NCBI RefSeq assembly: GCF_033118175.1
Contig: NC_083685.1
Location: forward strand, 128,398,501 to 128,462,500
Direction: 5' to 3'
DNA length: 64,000 bases
Source of the DNA: Dama dama
Lineage: Eukaryota; Chordata; Mammalia; Artiodactyla; Cervidae
Position 1 is the first letter of the stretch, and every line of letters begins with the position of its first letter. Positions 1 to 10,694 of this stretch are shown here, in pieces. Both the position numbers and the translations under genes were made by a program. Under the pieces are notes generated by a model that saw nothing but the letters and a program-made list of their open reading frames with translations, was not told where the DNA came from and did not search any database.

Positions 1-327
1 CTGCAAGGAGATCCAACCAGTCCATCCTAAAGGAAATCAGTCCTGGGCGTTCATTGTTGGGACTGATGTTGAAGCTGAAACTCCAAAACTTTGGCCACCT
101 GATGCAAAGAGCTGGCTCATTTGAGAAGACCCTGATGCTGGGAAAGATTGAGGGCAGGAGGAGAAGGGGACGACAGAGGATGAGATGGTTGGATGGCATC
201 ACCGACACAATGGACATGGGTTTGGGTGGACTCCGGGAGTTGGTGATGGACAGGGAGGCCTGGCGTGCTGCGGTTCATGGGGTTGCAAAAAGTCAGACAT
301 GATTGAACAACTGAACTGAACTGAACT
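1..327 (+). mobile_element. BovB LINE 3' end (5' part outside window)
   Basis: The plus strand encodes the C-terminal tail of the BovB RTE-type polyprotein: an 82-residue frame from 54 has the MLKLKLQ..FGHLMQRA block, the GRRRRGRQRMRWLDGI block and the DREAWRAAVHGVAKS ending. The copy closes with the ACTGA pentamer tail near 306-326 that is typical of BovB 3' ends. The element enters from outside the window, so its full length is unknown. The upstream reading frame is not continuous with this one, so it is a relic. Confidence 0.93.
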
Positions 328-726
328 AAACCAAGGATACATCATGAAGTTTGAAGCATCACAGGGTGAAGGAGTATGGAGACTTTGGTGCAGAGAATCA
401 GCAGAAAGTCATTCTTAGAAGAGTTAAACTTCAAAATAGTTAAAAAATGAACAAACATGAATCTGGGGATCTGTGACTTGGTTTTCATGAGATAGACCTC
501 AAAAGCCAATGTGTGTCCCAGCCATTCCTTTTCTGATTATCTCACTCAAACCAGTGTTAGTAAAGAGATAACTTTAGTTAAAACCACTTATGGCTCTACT
601 AATCTTGCATGAATGTGGTATTGACTATCTGTAAATTATTTCAATAAAGAAAGCAACAGGATGTTTCATGAGGGACTTAGAATTTAAGTATTCAAAACAA
701 CTTCACTCTTGGGAAGGATCATGTCA
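328..726. other. Unique intergenic sequence
   Basis: AT-rich sequence with no convincing ORF, RNA gene or recognised repeat. Confidence 0.5.
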
Positions 727-736
727 ATCATAGAAA

Positions 737-871
737 GTGAAAGTGAAGTGAAGTCACTCTGTCGTGTCCGACTCTTTGTGACCCCATGGACAGTAGCCTA
801 CCAGGCTCCTTCGTCCATGGGATTTTCCAGGCAAGAATACTGGAGTGGGTTGCCATTTCCTTCTCCAGGAG
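737..871 (-). mobile_element. Bov-A SINE monomer with target-site duplication
   Basis: Reverse-complement Bov-A body: a GAAAGTGAAAGTGAAG-type tail at the left, the CCATGGGATTTTCCAGGC core, and the head at the right. A perfect 10-bp duplication ATCATAGAAA flanks it at 727-736 and 872-881, which fixes both ends. There is no tRNA-like head, so it is the BOV-A type rather than Bov-tA. Confidence 0.93.
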
Positions 872-1019
872 ATCATAGAAAACAGTAATAGAAATCAACA
901 TTTTTAAAGTAGATACACTATAAGATTTTGCCCTTAAAAAGTGTCTCACTGGTGTTTAGTGGAAATCATCTGTTATTAGCTGGATATATAAATGTGTGCA
1001 CTGGAGTATATTAGGTATA

Positions 1020-1270
1020 ATATACTGAGCTTTTTGTGTGAGACAAACGTGGGTTCAAGGTCTAAGCGTGGTGTTTACCCTCTGTATGATCTTGGGTGCT
1101 TACTCCACCTCTCTGAGATCCAGTTTCCGTTTCTCTAAAATGGAGATAATAGCAACTGACTGAATCAGATTCTGTTTCAAACAAGTAAGAGTCTATCGTG
1201 AGGTGCTTAGAAAAGCACCTGGTACACGGTACACCTTCAGAAAGTGGCGGCTGTAACAGCGCTTTTTATT
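1020..1270 (+). mobile_element. MIR SINE relic
   Basis: Degenerate but colinear with MIR. It shows the GTGGGTTCAAGGTC segment, the GATCTTGGGTGCTTACTCC block, AAAATGGAGATAATAGCAAC, and the late GTGAGGTGCTTAGAAAAGCACCTGG segment. This is an ancient, inactive tRNA-derived SINE. Confidence 0.8.
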
Positions 1271-2548
1271 ACCACGAGCACGCTAGCGGACAGCTCTGAC
1301 ACATCCTAATTCAGCTGAAGAAGTGGTTTCTCGTTTCTCCTGCCCAGAACAAATTAAAGCCTGAGCATTCTGACTCTGTCCCGAGACAGCGTCTAACGTG
1401 ACTTGGCAAACCACAGATGGGTTCCAGTTTTCTTAGCTGTGCAGGAAATTTCTGATTGATTTAACCTCCACAAGACAATGCCGTGTAATTAACATGTAAC
1501 AAATGTCAGCTCTTGTTATTGCTGGAACCCTCCTGCCCTCCAGCCTTGTCCCCTTCCTGGCTTTGCTCTGCATCCGTGCCTTCCCCCCCCCGTCTTTCTT
1601 TCTTTCTTTTCACTTTCCCATAGCGTCTCGTTGCACCCGGTTCCCTCTGAGCGATGTTGGGGACAGCTTCAGTTGTGGTTCTTCCTGAAAGTCAGTTATT
1701 TTGAAACATAAAGAGACGTGAAGAGATAAACACCACCTACGTCCTCTGTTTTGGGTGGCCTAGAGCCAGACATGATGTGAAGCTTCATCAGGAGGGTTTT
1801 CTGAGGGTTTTTTTTTTTTTTTTTCATTTGCATAACTTGGTAATTAGGGGATTATTTTTCCCCTAGAAGCAATTTGTCTAAATCCTTAAAAGACAGCATG
1901 ACAGGGAGGTGGGGAGGACTCTCCTCGTTTAAAATGATGATATGATGGAGATTAAGACAGTGTGGTGTCAAAATATACCGTGGATCGTGTTGAGAGTCCC
2001 GAATCTACCAGTGAGGTCCGAGGCCCATCACTCTACCTCTCAATGCTTCAAATTCCTCAGGAGAATTCCCCAAGGCCCTTTCTGGTGTTTGTGTCCTACG
2101 ATGAGAAATGCAGAAGGCTGAGAGACACCACGACTTCAGCATGCTCTTCAGCAAAGCATTCAGCAAGGAAGAGCCCAGGTCACTCAGGCGCGCGGGGTCC
2201 TTTCCCTGGAAAGGTACTGCTTCCGCTCCATGGTACGTAGGATGTACTTCTCCGGCTTTTCCATTCACAGAGATAGACCGTTGGCTGGCGTTATGGCCGG
2301 AAATAATTCCCAGTCCCCTAAGCAAACCCGCCTGCTTTTATCAGCACCAACCAGAGAACTTGGCTGGCCGTGTTAACACTGAATTCCACTGGGTTGACTC
2401 AAACACTGAGTGGTGATGACAAATATAATGAAAAGGGAGCAGAAAACAATTTTTTAAAGTATGATTATTTAGTGATCTTAGTCTCTGGGCCGTTCCCCAC
2501 TCCACTGTTACCCCAATTCATCACCCTAGCCCTCCACTGACTGTGTTC
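1271..2548. other. Unique sequence with simple runs
   Basis: Holds a C8 run (about 1583-1590), a CTTT run (about 1593-1610) and a T run (about 1809-1826). The small overlapping ORFs at 1962-2416 lie on both strands, lack domains and resemble chance frames. I see no gene. Confidence 0.5.
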
Positions 2549-2554
2549 ATGAGC

Positions 2555-2561
2555 GTGCACA

Positions 2562-2600
<39 letters not shown>
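2555..2600. repeat. (AC)n microsatellite
   Basis: A CA dinucleotide tract with one CATACA interruption near its left end. Confidence 0.97.
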
Positions 2601-2602
<2 letters not shown>

Positions 2603-2639
2603 CTCATTTTCCTTCTGTATTTAACGATCAGCTTTCATT

Positions 2640-3190
2640 CAGTTGTTTATGTGATAGGTATTTATGGAGCACTTGGCAAAACTTTCAGCAAGAAACCGGG
2701 AGAGAAAACAACAGTTAGCACAAAAAGAATAGACAGCCATCTATGGAGAACTTGCTCTCAATAAAGAGAAACAGGCGACACATGTAAATTACTAGGGTAT
2801 AAGGTAAAGATTACCAAGTCATGTGAGAAAAGGTATGTTCATGCTGAGATGGGCATTCCAGGAAGGGAAGTCACCTAAGCAGTTTGAAAAAAGACCTTGT
2901 GGAGAGGAGGGCGTTTACCAAGGCTCTGGAAGGATGGGAAGATTTGGACACAGAAACGTGGGTTGAAGAAGCAGTCCACGAAGTTAGAACAGTGTGAGAA
3001 ACCGTGAGGTCATGAACGCAGAGCCCTAGTTAGGGCTGGACCAAGAGTTTTTATGAAGCGTTGTTGGGGCTGAGGCTGGAGGGCTATGTGATAGTCAGAT
3101 CACAAGCTAGAGGGCTTGAATGACCAGGGAGAGCTTGAAAACCTATCTGGTAGACACTGGGGAGTCTTTGCAGGCATGAGCTTGGCTGGT
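2640..3190 (+). mobile_element. Probable L2 LINE relic
   Basis: Phrases in L2 3' order survive: TATTTATGGAGCACTTGGC near 2658, GGGCATTCCAGGAAGGGAAG near 2851, and a CTGGTAGACACTGGGGAGTC block near 3148. Divergence is high, so the family call is tentative and the ends are approximate. Confidence 0.45.
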
Positions 3191-3429
3191 CCCATCTTGT
3201 GTTCCGGTCTTAGTAAGACGGACTTAGATAAAAGCGTCGCTTGCAGTTTTCCTCAGTTGCCTCCATTATGTCTCTCTCTTTTGATCTGTTAATAAAAACT
3301 ACAATCTACAGTTGCCATGCCTGTTTGTTAATGTGTTTATGGTCTGCCAACACCTTCCGGAGTGTGACTCTGAGAAGAGAGGCGCCTCGTCGCCGTAGGT
3401 CAGAGCTACGACCCAGGACTTGATGCCCG
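3191..3429. other. Unique sequence
   Basis: No repeat or gene recognised. A 60-aa ORF here is not convincing. Confidence 0.4.
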
Positions 3430-3530
3430 TAGTATCAGTCACTCAGTCGTGTCTGACTCTCTGTGACCCTGTGGACCGGAGCCCAGCAGGCTCCTCTGTC
3501 CACGGGATTCTCCAGACACGAATACTGAAA
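3430..3530 (-). mobile_element. Bov-A SINE fragment
   Basis: Reverse-complement Bov-A tail segment (CACTCAGTCGTGTCTGACTC, then CACGGGATTCTCCAGAC). It is truncated before the tRNA-derived head and faces an oppositely oriented fragment at 3634. Confidence 0.88.
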
Positions 3531-3633
3531 TGCTAGGTGCTCCACAAGTAGTTGTCCAGTGAGTGAATGAGTGAACCTGAACACACTGAATGAATCCTCA
3601 GTTTATGGATATTCTCAGCCTACAGATACATAT

Positions 3634-3765
3634 TGGAGCAGGAAATGGCAACCCACCCCAGGATTCTTGCCTGGAAAATCCCACGGACAGAGGATCCTGG
3701 GGGAGCTACAGCCCCTCTGGTTGCAGAGTCGGACACGGCTGAGCGCGCACGCACACACACATGTA
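3634..3765 (+). mobile_element. Bov-A SINE fragment with CA-rich tail
   Basis: Bov-A body from GGAAATGGCAACCCACCCC through GCAGAGTCGGACACGGCTGA, ending in a GCGCACGCACACACAC tail. It forms an inverted pair with the fragment about 100 bp to its left. Confidence 0.9.
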
Positions 3766-4234
3766 TGTGCTCTTCTCTTCCTTGCAGACTCTGGTAAAGG
3801 GAATAAAAATGTTTTTAATAATGAAACTGAGCTGCTGCCAGGCTGAATTAGGGGCGTCCCCGGCTACCCTCAGAGTCCCCGTGTTCACAGCGATGCTTCT
3901 CCCAGATGGTGCTGGGGCCTGCCTCTCCTTTCCAAGCACAACCCATTCTCTCGTGTGTTCCAAACCGCTTGGAAGTGGAACGTTAAATCTGGGGGTGGGC
4001 ATGTCTGTGTAATTTCCTTCATTTCTATAAGGTTCTGGTGGCTTTTTTTTTTCTTTACCCCCCCTAGGCCACAGATCAACTTAACAATTGCAAATCAGCT
4101 TCAGAGATTTTCCCTTAAAGAAAGGGGGGAAAAAAATAGATGGCATGTTTGAACAGGCAAGGCCTGGTGAAAGTCTTTTTGTTTTATGTTTTAAATGTTC
4201 TCTCAGCGTTTAACTACTCTCTTTTCTTTGAATC
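3766..4234. other. Unique sequence
   Basis: No gene or identified repeat. Several short ORFs overlap on both strands without domains. Confidence 0.45.
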
Positions 4235-4240
4235 AATAAA

Positions 4241-4312
4241 AATCTATATCTATATGTATATATATCTATATACATATATATACACACACATACATACACA
4301 CACATATATATA
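4241..4312. repeat. (TA/CA)n low-complexity tract
   Basis: Imperfect TATC, TATA and CACA dinucleotide tract lying just before a SINE head. Confidence 0.9.
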
Positions 4313-4455
4313 TCCCTGGGTGGGGAAGATCCCTTGGAGGAGGGCATGGCAACCACTCCAGTATTCTTGCCTGGAGAATATCATGGGCAGAGGAGCTTGG
4401 TGGGCTACAGTCCATGGGGTTGCAGAGAGTCGGACATGCTGAAGTGAGCTAGCAT
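4313..4455 (+). mobile_element. 5'-truncated Bov-tA SINE
   Basis: Starts within the CCCTGGGTGGGGAAGATCCC junction and runs through the Bov-A body to GAGTCGGACATGCTGAAGTG. It sits between two AT/CA microsatellite tracts. Confidence 0.92.
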
Positions 4456-4574
4456 ACAGCACACATATATACACACATACACAAACATATACACAATCAT
4501 ATATATGATACATGTCATATATTTGATATACATGTCTCATATATTATAAGAATAACATTATATATATATATATA
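4456..4574. repeat. Compound CA/TA microsatellite
   Basis: ACACATATATACACAC-type imperfect tract, ending in a TA run at about 4559-4573. Confidence 0.9.
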
Positions 4575-5482
4575 AGTCTGGTTCCTAAATATGCGTATCT
4601 ATGTATCTACATATTTGCTCCATCAAATTGTCACAGGAACCAGAGGACATGGCGCTCCCTTCCTTTCTAATCCCCACGAGACTGTCCTGCGTGTATGTGT
4701 GTGTGTGTTTTAATACAAATTCCCAAAGGAGGGAGGGAAAGAAGTGCAGGATAAATAAGCAAACGACCAATTGACTTAGCAAATCTGTATTTAGCTGGCC
4801 TCTGGTTTTATTTTTGAGAACTACTTTCCTTGTTTTGACTTGAAACGATGCCACCAAAACATATTACAGAAACATCGCGCTTTGCAAAACAGAAAAAGTC
4901 CAATGAGCCTCCCCAAGTGTAAACAGAAATCTTGTTTGGATGAACTGTTTTTAAGAATCCAAATTAAACCAAAGGGCATCCTTTTAAAGTGCATGTGTGT
5001 TCTCCTTAAGTGCTAAAACTTATATTATGTTTCTGCGATTCTTTTTTATCCCAAATGTTCCAGTCAGGCTGTGTGTGTGTGTTTATTTTTTTCAAGCTGT
5101 TCTGACTATAAATGGTTTTCATACATTTAGCAAACATGATCCTAGAGCTGCTGGTGATAACAGAAGGCATCTGTGTGTTGAGCATGCTTCAGTGTCTCCA
5201 TGCTTCAACTCCATCAGGGAGTTGATGTCAGCACCCCTAGGGAGCTGACGTTTGCAGCACAGAGATGGCTGGACACCAGTTGGGTGCCCCCTGTGAGTGA
5301 AGACGGGCGAAGTCCTAGCATCTAACATTTGCCAGAAGTTAGATCAATTCTGTGCTTTCTACCCTGAGTGCAATTTACTGAAGTGCCCGTATTACACCTT
5401 CCATCACACACGCCTCGGGTTTCCCCTTCTCTGCAAACCATGACTGGTGATAACACCACCTTCTGAGGTTAGGTTCCTGCAG
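4575..5482. other. Unique sequence
   Basis: AT-rich, with only short GT runs (near 4694 and 5073). No coding frame with domain content and no repeat family recognised. Confidence 0.45.
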
Positions 5483-5692
5483 GTGCATGTGTGCGTGCTA
5501 AGTCACTTCAACTGTGTCCGACTCTTTGCACGAGTCTCCTCTGTCCATGCGATTCTCCAGGCAAGAATACTGGGGTGGGTTGCCATGCCCTCCTCCAGAG
5601 GATCTTCCCAACGCGGGGATCAAACCCGCATCTCATGTTCCCTGCATCGGCAGGCGGGTTCTTTACCACTAGCGCTGCCTGGGAAGCCTGGG
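5483..5692 (-). mobile_element. Bov-tA SINE
   Basis: Near full length in reverse complement: the Bov-A tail at the left and the tRNA-Glu-like head at the right (GGGATCAAACCCGCATCTC, then TTTACCACTAGCGCTGCC). The head keeps B-box-like sequence. Confidence 0.93.
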
Positions 5693-5821
5693 CTCAGCAT
5701 TATTTGTCATTAGCCTCTGAGGAGGTGGGGTGTGAGTACAACTCCAGGCATGAACATTTTCAAAAGAAGCCCAGTTGTCTGTTCTGGACTGACCCAAAAA
5801 GGAGACAGGGTGTTCTGTTCT

Positions 5822-6036
5822 CAGCATGCGCTTGAGCACGAGTTCAGTCGTGTCTGACTCTCGGAGATGCTCTGGCCTGTAGCCCTCAGGCTCCTCTGTC
5901 CTTGGGATTCTCCAGGCAAGAGGACTGGAGTGGATCCCCATTCCCTTCTGCAGGGGATCTTCCTGACCCAGGAATTGAACTTGCGTCTCCTGCTCTGGCA
6001 GGCAGAATCTTTACCGCTGCACCACCTGGGAAGCCC
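5822..6036 (-). mobile_element. Bov-tA SINE
   Basis: Reverse-complement copy with the BovB-derived tail (TTCAGTCGTGTCTGACTC) and tRNA-like head (ATCTTTACCGCTGCACCACC). A short CAGCATG repeat occurs at both ends and may be part of a weak target-site duplication. Confidence 0.92.
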
Positions 6037-7295
6037 AGCATGATGTCAAATCAGCTTGTGTCTTGAAAGTCAAAGAATAGGAAATTAATATACTTTGCTA
6101 AAGTCCATTGATCTGTCTGTGCTTGTCTGTTTTGCACCTGGCAAGCACACTGACTTGCCTTTACACCTGAGATGGACCCTCAGAAAGAAGAATGGAGAGG
6201 CGAGGAGGAAAATACCACTTTCCTTCCCTGGGTGACCCTCACCCTCGCATCCCCGCCCCTCTTCTGGACGCAGCAAGCACAGAGGGCTTTACCAAGCCTT
6301 CTCAAGCAGGGCTTGCTGTGTGGAGCCCTCCGGAGGGGGCAGCTGGAATGTGGATGACGTTTCTCTGAGAAAAGTTCAGTTCTGGCCCATCTTCCCCCCG
6401 CCATCTGAAGCTGGTTTGATGTTGTACCGAGAGATCAGAGCAGTAAGAACATGACTTCTAGCTGCCTTGCTAATCACCAGTGGCTACTAGAGACTGTGCC
6501 TAGGAAGTCTACCCCTGCTCTTGCCTTCTGTGGACAAAATGGTGTGAACAGAGACAAGAGGTAAAGTAATCTAGTTCCTTTAAGAAACATCACCGGCTAC
6601 GCATCCCCATGGGTGTCTTCCCTTTCAACCCAGCCCCTTTAAAGTTTATTATTCACAGGCATTTTGGACCCTCCCTCCCCCCCACTTTTTCAGAACTGCC
6701 TTTAGAGCCTGAAGCACATTCCTTAAATATTTCAGTATCTGTGGGCATATTTGACTTTGCCCACAGTCAATTATCGTTCCAAATCTCCGCCGGGAAATCC
6801 CATACAGATCTCAGAATTATAGCTGCAGCCCCAGAAAGTCACAGGACTAGTCATTTTATGTGTATCGTAAGATGTTTCTCACAACCCAAGAGGATCGGGA
6901 GTGTGGCCTGGGATCTCTGGGGTTTCTTCAGCTGGCATCACTGACATGAATGCAGAGATTCTCTGTGCAATCAGGCTGGGCCGGAACGTGCCTCGGCGAG
7001 GTCCGCGTCAGGCCAGCTCGGCTCCACGAGGTGCAGTTATGGTCAGAGGTGGAAAGCGGCACTTCTGGTAGGCTCCTGTCTTCCTGATCTTCCTAAAGAG
7101 TGCCTGTGGGGGTAACGACAGACGGGAGGAAGGGGACCCAGGACAGAGAGAAGGAAAGAGAAAATGGGGGGAGAGAGAGAAAGGGGGTCTTGACAGAGTG
7201 GTGGTGGGAAGGGGGAGAGAGATGGGTCAGCAACAGCCCTTGGGTCTTACTCAGTAGCACCGCTTCAAGCCGTCCTCCCAGAATGTAGGGACTGG
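6037..7295. other. Unique sequence with a purine-rich tract
   Basis: No gene recognised. It contains a C-rich tract at 6669-6683 (G-quadruplex pattern on the minus strand), a moderately GC-rich stretch at 6960-7080, and a GA-rich tract at about 7120-7215. The 111-aa frame at 6609-6944 shows no domain or composition that supports coding. Confidence 0.45.
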
Positions 7296-7705
7296 TTTGG
7301 GTGATGGTTAATTTTATGTGTCAGAGATGACCAGGCTGCAGATCATTGGGGAAAACATTATGTTTTCCAGGAGGGTGTTTCTGGGTGAGTTTGACGTTGA
7401 AAGAAGATGGCCCTCCCTGTTGTGGGTGGGCCTCCTCCGATCAGTTGAAAGACTGAACAGAACAGGCAGGTTGACTTTCCCCCGAATAGCAGGCAACGCC
7501 TCCTCCTGACTGCCTTAAGCAGGGACATCATTGTTGTCATTTTGGCTTTTTGTCTGTTTTTCCTTCCTGCCTTTAGATTCAAACTGGAACACGAGCTCCT
7601 GCTGGGTTTCAGTCCTGCTGGACTGAAACCAACTCCACTGACTCTCCTGGGTCTAAAGCTCAAAGATCACAGATCTTGGGACTTGTCAGCTTCCACAGTC
7701 ATGTG
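7296..7705 (+). mobile_element. Old interspersed repeat, probably L1-3'-UTR type
   Basis: Opens with GGTTAATTTTATGTGTCAGA. It continues with GTTTCTGGGTGAGTTTGACG, a GTGGGTGGGCCTCCTCCGATC block, and CAGATCTTGGGACTTGTCAGC near the end. This succession is shared by a common old mammalian repeat. The family name is uncertain, and a related copy lies at 29240-29690. Confidence 0.5.
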
Positions 7706-7721
7706 ACCCATTCTCTCGTCT

Positions 7722-7926
7722 GTCCTGGCTCAGATGGTAAAGACTCTCCGGGCTGATGCAGGAGACTTGGGTTTGATCCCTGGGTCGGGAAGATCCCCTG
7801 GAGAAGGAAATGGCAACCCACTCTAGTATTCTTGCCTGGAAAATCCCACGGACAGGGGAGCCTGGCGGTCTATGGTCCACCGGGTCTCAAAGAGTCAGAC
7901 TCGACTGAGTAACACTTTCACTTTAC
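7722..7926 (+). mobile_element. Bov-tA SINE
   Basis: A tRNA-like head (CTGGCTCAGATGGTAAAGAC), the junction GATCCCTGGGTCGGGAAGATC, and a Bov-A body ending ACTGAGTAACACTTTCACTTT. Confidence 0.93.
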
Positions 7927-7944
7927 TTTGATCCCTCATAACGG

Positions 7945-8000
7945 GGGACTACAGTCCATGGGATCACAAAGAGTCAGACATGATTGAGCAACTAACGCAC
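7945..8000 (+). mobile_element. Bov-A 3' fragment
   Basis: Only the last 55 bp of a Bov-A body, from GACTACAGTCCATGGGATC to GATTGAGCAACTAACGCAC. It lies just behind another SINE in the same orientation. Confidence 0.85.
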
Positions 8001-8159
8001 CCGTAACAAAGCTCTGTGGAGAGATAGATACAGATGTGTGTGTGCTTCTGATGCTCTGAAGAACTGACTCACCCAGTATGGCTACTTAGAATGACCTTGT
8101 GTTCTGGAGTTTTGCGAACCTTAACCCTTCATCAATCTCCATCACCATATTAATGAATC

Positions 8160-8925
8160 TTGGCGGATGAGAAACTCTAATCTCTTGTCTGAAGGGGTGG
8201 GGGGAGTGGGGGGCGGGCAAAGAACAGGACCGGCGACAGCTAATTGTGATTGCCCCGTCTGTGCCCGGGGGGGCCCCCCGGGATTAGCACCATCAGCAGG
8301 TGGCTGGGGAGGGCCATCTGAACCGGAAGAATCTTCTCCCTCACCCTCGCCCCCTGCGCCCCTATTCTATTGGGGATCATTACAGATTTTTTAACTCTAA
8401 CTGTGGAAACGAATGCAGCTGCTCTTTGTAATTGTTTGTGAAAGTGAGTTAAAGGGAGGTTGCTGCGGCGCCGCAGGTGCAATCATTAGCCGCGGCGACG
8501 CTGTGTAATTGACCTAATTTCCATGTGAATGTCCGTGGCTTACGCGGCGCCCGGAGAGCTCCGCCATGATCACTGCACGTACAGTCAATCCAATTAGACA
8601 AAGGTTCCCACACTTCGGGAGGGACGGGGACAAGCCAGGAGCCTAGGCCTCTCTCAAGATCTCTAGTTAAACGTCTCAAAATAAACAACGGCGGCCTAAT
8701 TAATAGTATGGCAGGGCCGGAGGGACACGCCAAGGAGCTACTTATGCGTCTGGAGCCCGGTCCCGGGGAGCCGCTGAACAGAATCCGCCTTTGTCCGCAC
8801 TTTCCGTGGCTTGGAGATGCTCACGGTTGGGGGGAGGGAGGTCTGCAGAGTAGCCCCACCCTCTCTCTCATCACCAGCTCCAGTTGCCCAAGAAGATCCC
8901 AAATGGCTAGATGGCCTTATTTTGG
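8160..8925. promoter_or_regulatory. Candidate conserved regulatory block (homeodomain-site cluster)
   Basis: GC-rich and free of recognised repeats, yet dense in AT homeodomain cores: TAATTG at 8241 and 8506, GTAATTG at 8428, AATCATTAG at 8481, CAATTAG at 8591 and TAATTAAT at 8698. E-boxes lie at 8297 (CAGGTG), 8416 (CAGCTG) and 8474 (CAGGTG), and a forkhead-like ATAAACA at 8681. No frame shows protein domains. The mixture suggests a developmental enhancer. This is inference from motif density; conservation was not tested. Confidence 0.4.
8194..8218 (+). other. G-quadruplex motif
   Basis: Four G runs (4, 6, 6 and 3) separated by loops of 1-3 bases satisfy the G3+N1-7 pattern. Confidence 0.75.
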
Positions 8926-9214
8926 TTAATTTTATTAGCCCCTTTATGTTCTTGGAACAGTTAGAGAAAAACAACAACAACAACAAAAAAAAACAAAACA
9001 ATCATGGTTCTCAAATAAAGTTGATGGGGTGGGCGAGGTTTTCCACAATATTTTCTCCAAGCTGAAGCTAGAGGGCGCCATCGAGGGATGTTTTCCCTGG
9101 GTGTCCCGGATTCACTGATTTCCTTTTCTTCTTAAACGCTGTTAAGTCTTACAGGGGACGTCTTGTTGTAAACATTTTGTCATAACACGTGTGCTATGCA
9201 TGGCCATCCTTTCT
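8926..9214. other. Unique sequence
   Basis: Contains a CAA/A-rich run at about 8971-8998; otherwise unrecognised. Confidence 0.4.
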
Positions 9215-9338
9215 CAAGTCTGCAGTGAGCTCCTTGAAGGCAGACAGTGTATCTTAGAATTCTGTTATGTCCCCAGAGATGGCTAGCCCCATGCTGGCCG
9301 CTTCAGGGGAGCCCAGTAAACACTTGGGGTAACTGACT
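9215..9338 (+). mobile_element. L2 LINE 3' end relic
   Basis: Reads in L2 3'-end order: GTGAGCTCCTTGAAGGCAGAC, TGTCCCCAGAGATGGCTAGC, then CCAGTAAACACTTGGGGTAAC. It is interrupted at the right by a Bov-tA insertion. Confidence 0.75.
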
Positions 9339-9339
9339 A

Positions 9340-9553
9340 GGGCTTCCCAGGTGGTGCTAGTGGTAAAGAACCCACCTGCCAATGCAGGAGATGCAAGAGG
9401 TACGGGTTCGATCCCTGGGTCGGGAAGATCCCCTGGAGAAGGAAAGGGCAACCCACTCCAGTATTCTTGCCTGGGAAATTCCAAGGACAGAGGAGCCTGG
9501 TGGGCTACAGTCCATGGGGTCGCACAGAGTCTGCAGGATTGAACGGACTTAGA
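9340..9553 (+). mobile_element. Bov-tA SINE
   Basis: Complete head (GGGCTTCCCAGGTGGTGCTAG), the GGTTCGATCCCTGGGTCGGG B-box region, and a body ending in GGATTGAACGGACTTAG. Well preserved. Confidence 0.95.
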
Positions 9554-9774
9554 ACACAGCAAACGCGGGTAGATGAAAAGGATCGCTGTGTGTCACATAA
9601 TGGCAAGAATCGACGCAGGCTTTGTATATCAGTCTCTACACAGAACACATCAGTGACTGAATCTCAAAAAGTGCAGATTGGAAATAAAGGAAGTTAGGAA
9701 AAAGGAAAAAGTTAGGTAATAAACCGCAGCCCCTGAAAGAATGAAGCCACGTGGAATTATTGTGCTAACCATTA

Positions 9775-9905
9775 GATCTGGCCACTGAAATTGTAATACG
9801 TGGACTGACTGCATCCGTATCACCTGCAGTTTGCCAGAAATCCAGAACCTTAGGCCCCACCGCAGGTCTGCTGAATGAAGCCAACATTTCAGGTGCTTCT
9901 TACAC
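9775..9905 (+). mobile_element. MER5-type hAT DNA transposon relic
   Basis: Colinear with MER5: CATCCGTATCACCTGCAG, GGCCCCACCGCAGGTCTGCTGA, then ACATTTCAGGTGCTTCTTACA. A short non-autonomous element with no coding capacity. Confidence 0.65.
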
Positions 9906-10144
9906 ATGTTTGGGTTTGAATGTGTAGCAGCTCTCGGCTACTGTCCGCTCAGCGCTGAGTGTCTCATGAGAGTACAGAGCTGTCCTGGGTGCTCCCAGCC
10001 CTTGCTCATCCTTCTTTTCCTTTCTCCGTCTTCTGCCGTCACTCTCTAGATTTTTTATTTAAACAGGACACCGTATCTCAGAGTAATCGGTTTGGTTTTC
10101 CCCCGCTCTCTCTCTCCATGACTTTCCTGTGTCTATACCCTCTT

Positions 10145-10256
10145 CAACCCACTTCAGTACTCTTGCCTGGAGAATCCCATGGACAGAGGAGCCTGGTGGG
10201 CTGCCGTCTATGGGGTCGCACAGAGTCGGACACAACTGAAGCGACTTAGCAGCAGC
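10145..10256 (+). mobile_element. BOV-A2-type monomer with target-site duplication
   Basis: Bov-A body ending in GAAGCGACTTAGCAGCAGC. A perfect 10-bp duplication ATACCCTCTT flanks it at 10135-10144 and 10257-10266, showing a discrete insertion. Confidence 0.93.
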
Positions 10257-10266
10257 ATACCCTCTT

Positions 10267-10694
10267 ACTTAGGCATCTGTGCTGAATTCAGGGGTCCCTT
10301 CTAGGAAGCATCTCCAAGTCTTTCAGGCTGGTTGGGTGCCAGGTTTTCCCTCTCATTTTTTTCACTTACTAGATCCTATAAACACTTATTTACTTGTTGA
10401 GATGTCCGCCTTCCTCGTTAGACTCAGAGGACACAATGATTCGCATGCACCTGGCGTGTGAATGGTGGTAGGGAGGGTGAAGGAGGAAGAAATCCCTTTG
10501 ATTCCACCCTGGGAAGCTGCACGTGCCACAGGCCAATTAGTGTTCTCGGATATTTTGATTGGCTGCAGCATTGTCTCTCATTCTTTCACGGAGTCCAATG
10601 TTGACTGCAGGAAAAGGCGTATATAGTCTCTGTCCTCAAGGAAGTTAAAATCACACAGTGCGAGGCTCCACATTTATTATTTTTTTAGAGTTCT
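10267..10694. other. Unique sequence
   Basis: No gene or repeat recognised. Short ORFs on both strands overlap each other. Confidence 0.4.

Noticed and set aside
5483..5692. tRNA gene inside SINE heads (here and in every Bov-tA copy)
   Set aside because: The tRNA-Glu-like heads are diverged promoter relics fused to BovB-derived tails, not folded functional tRNAs.
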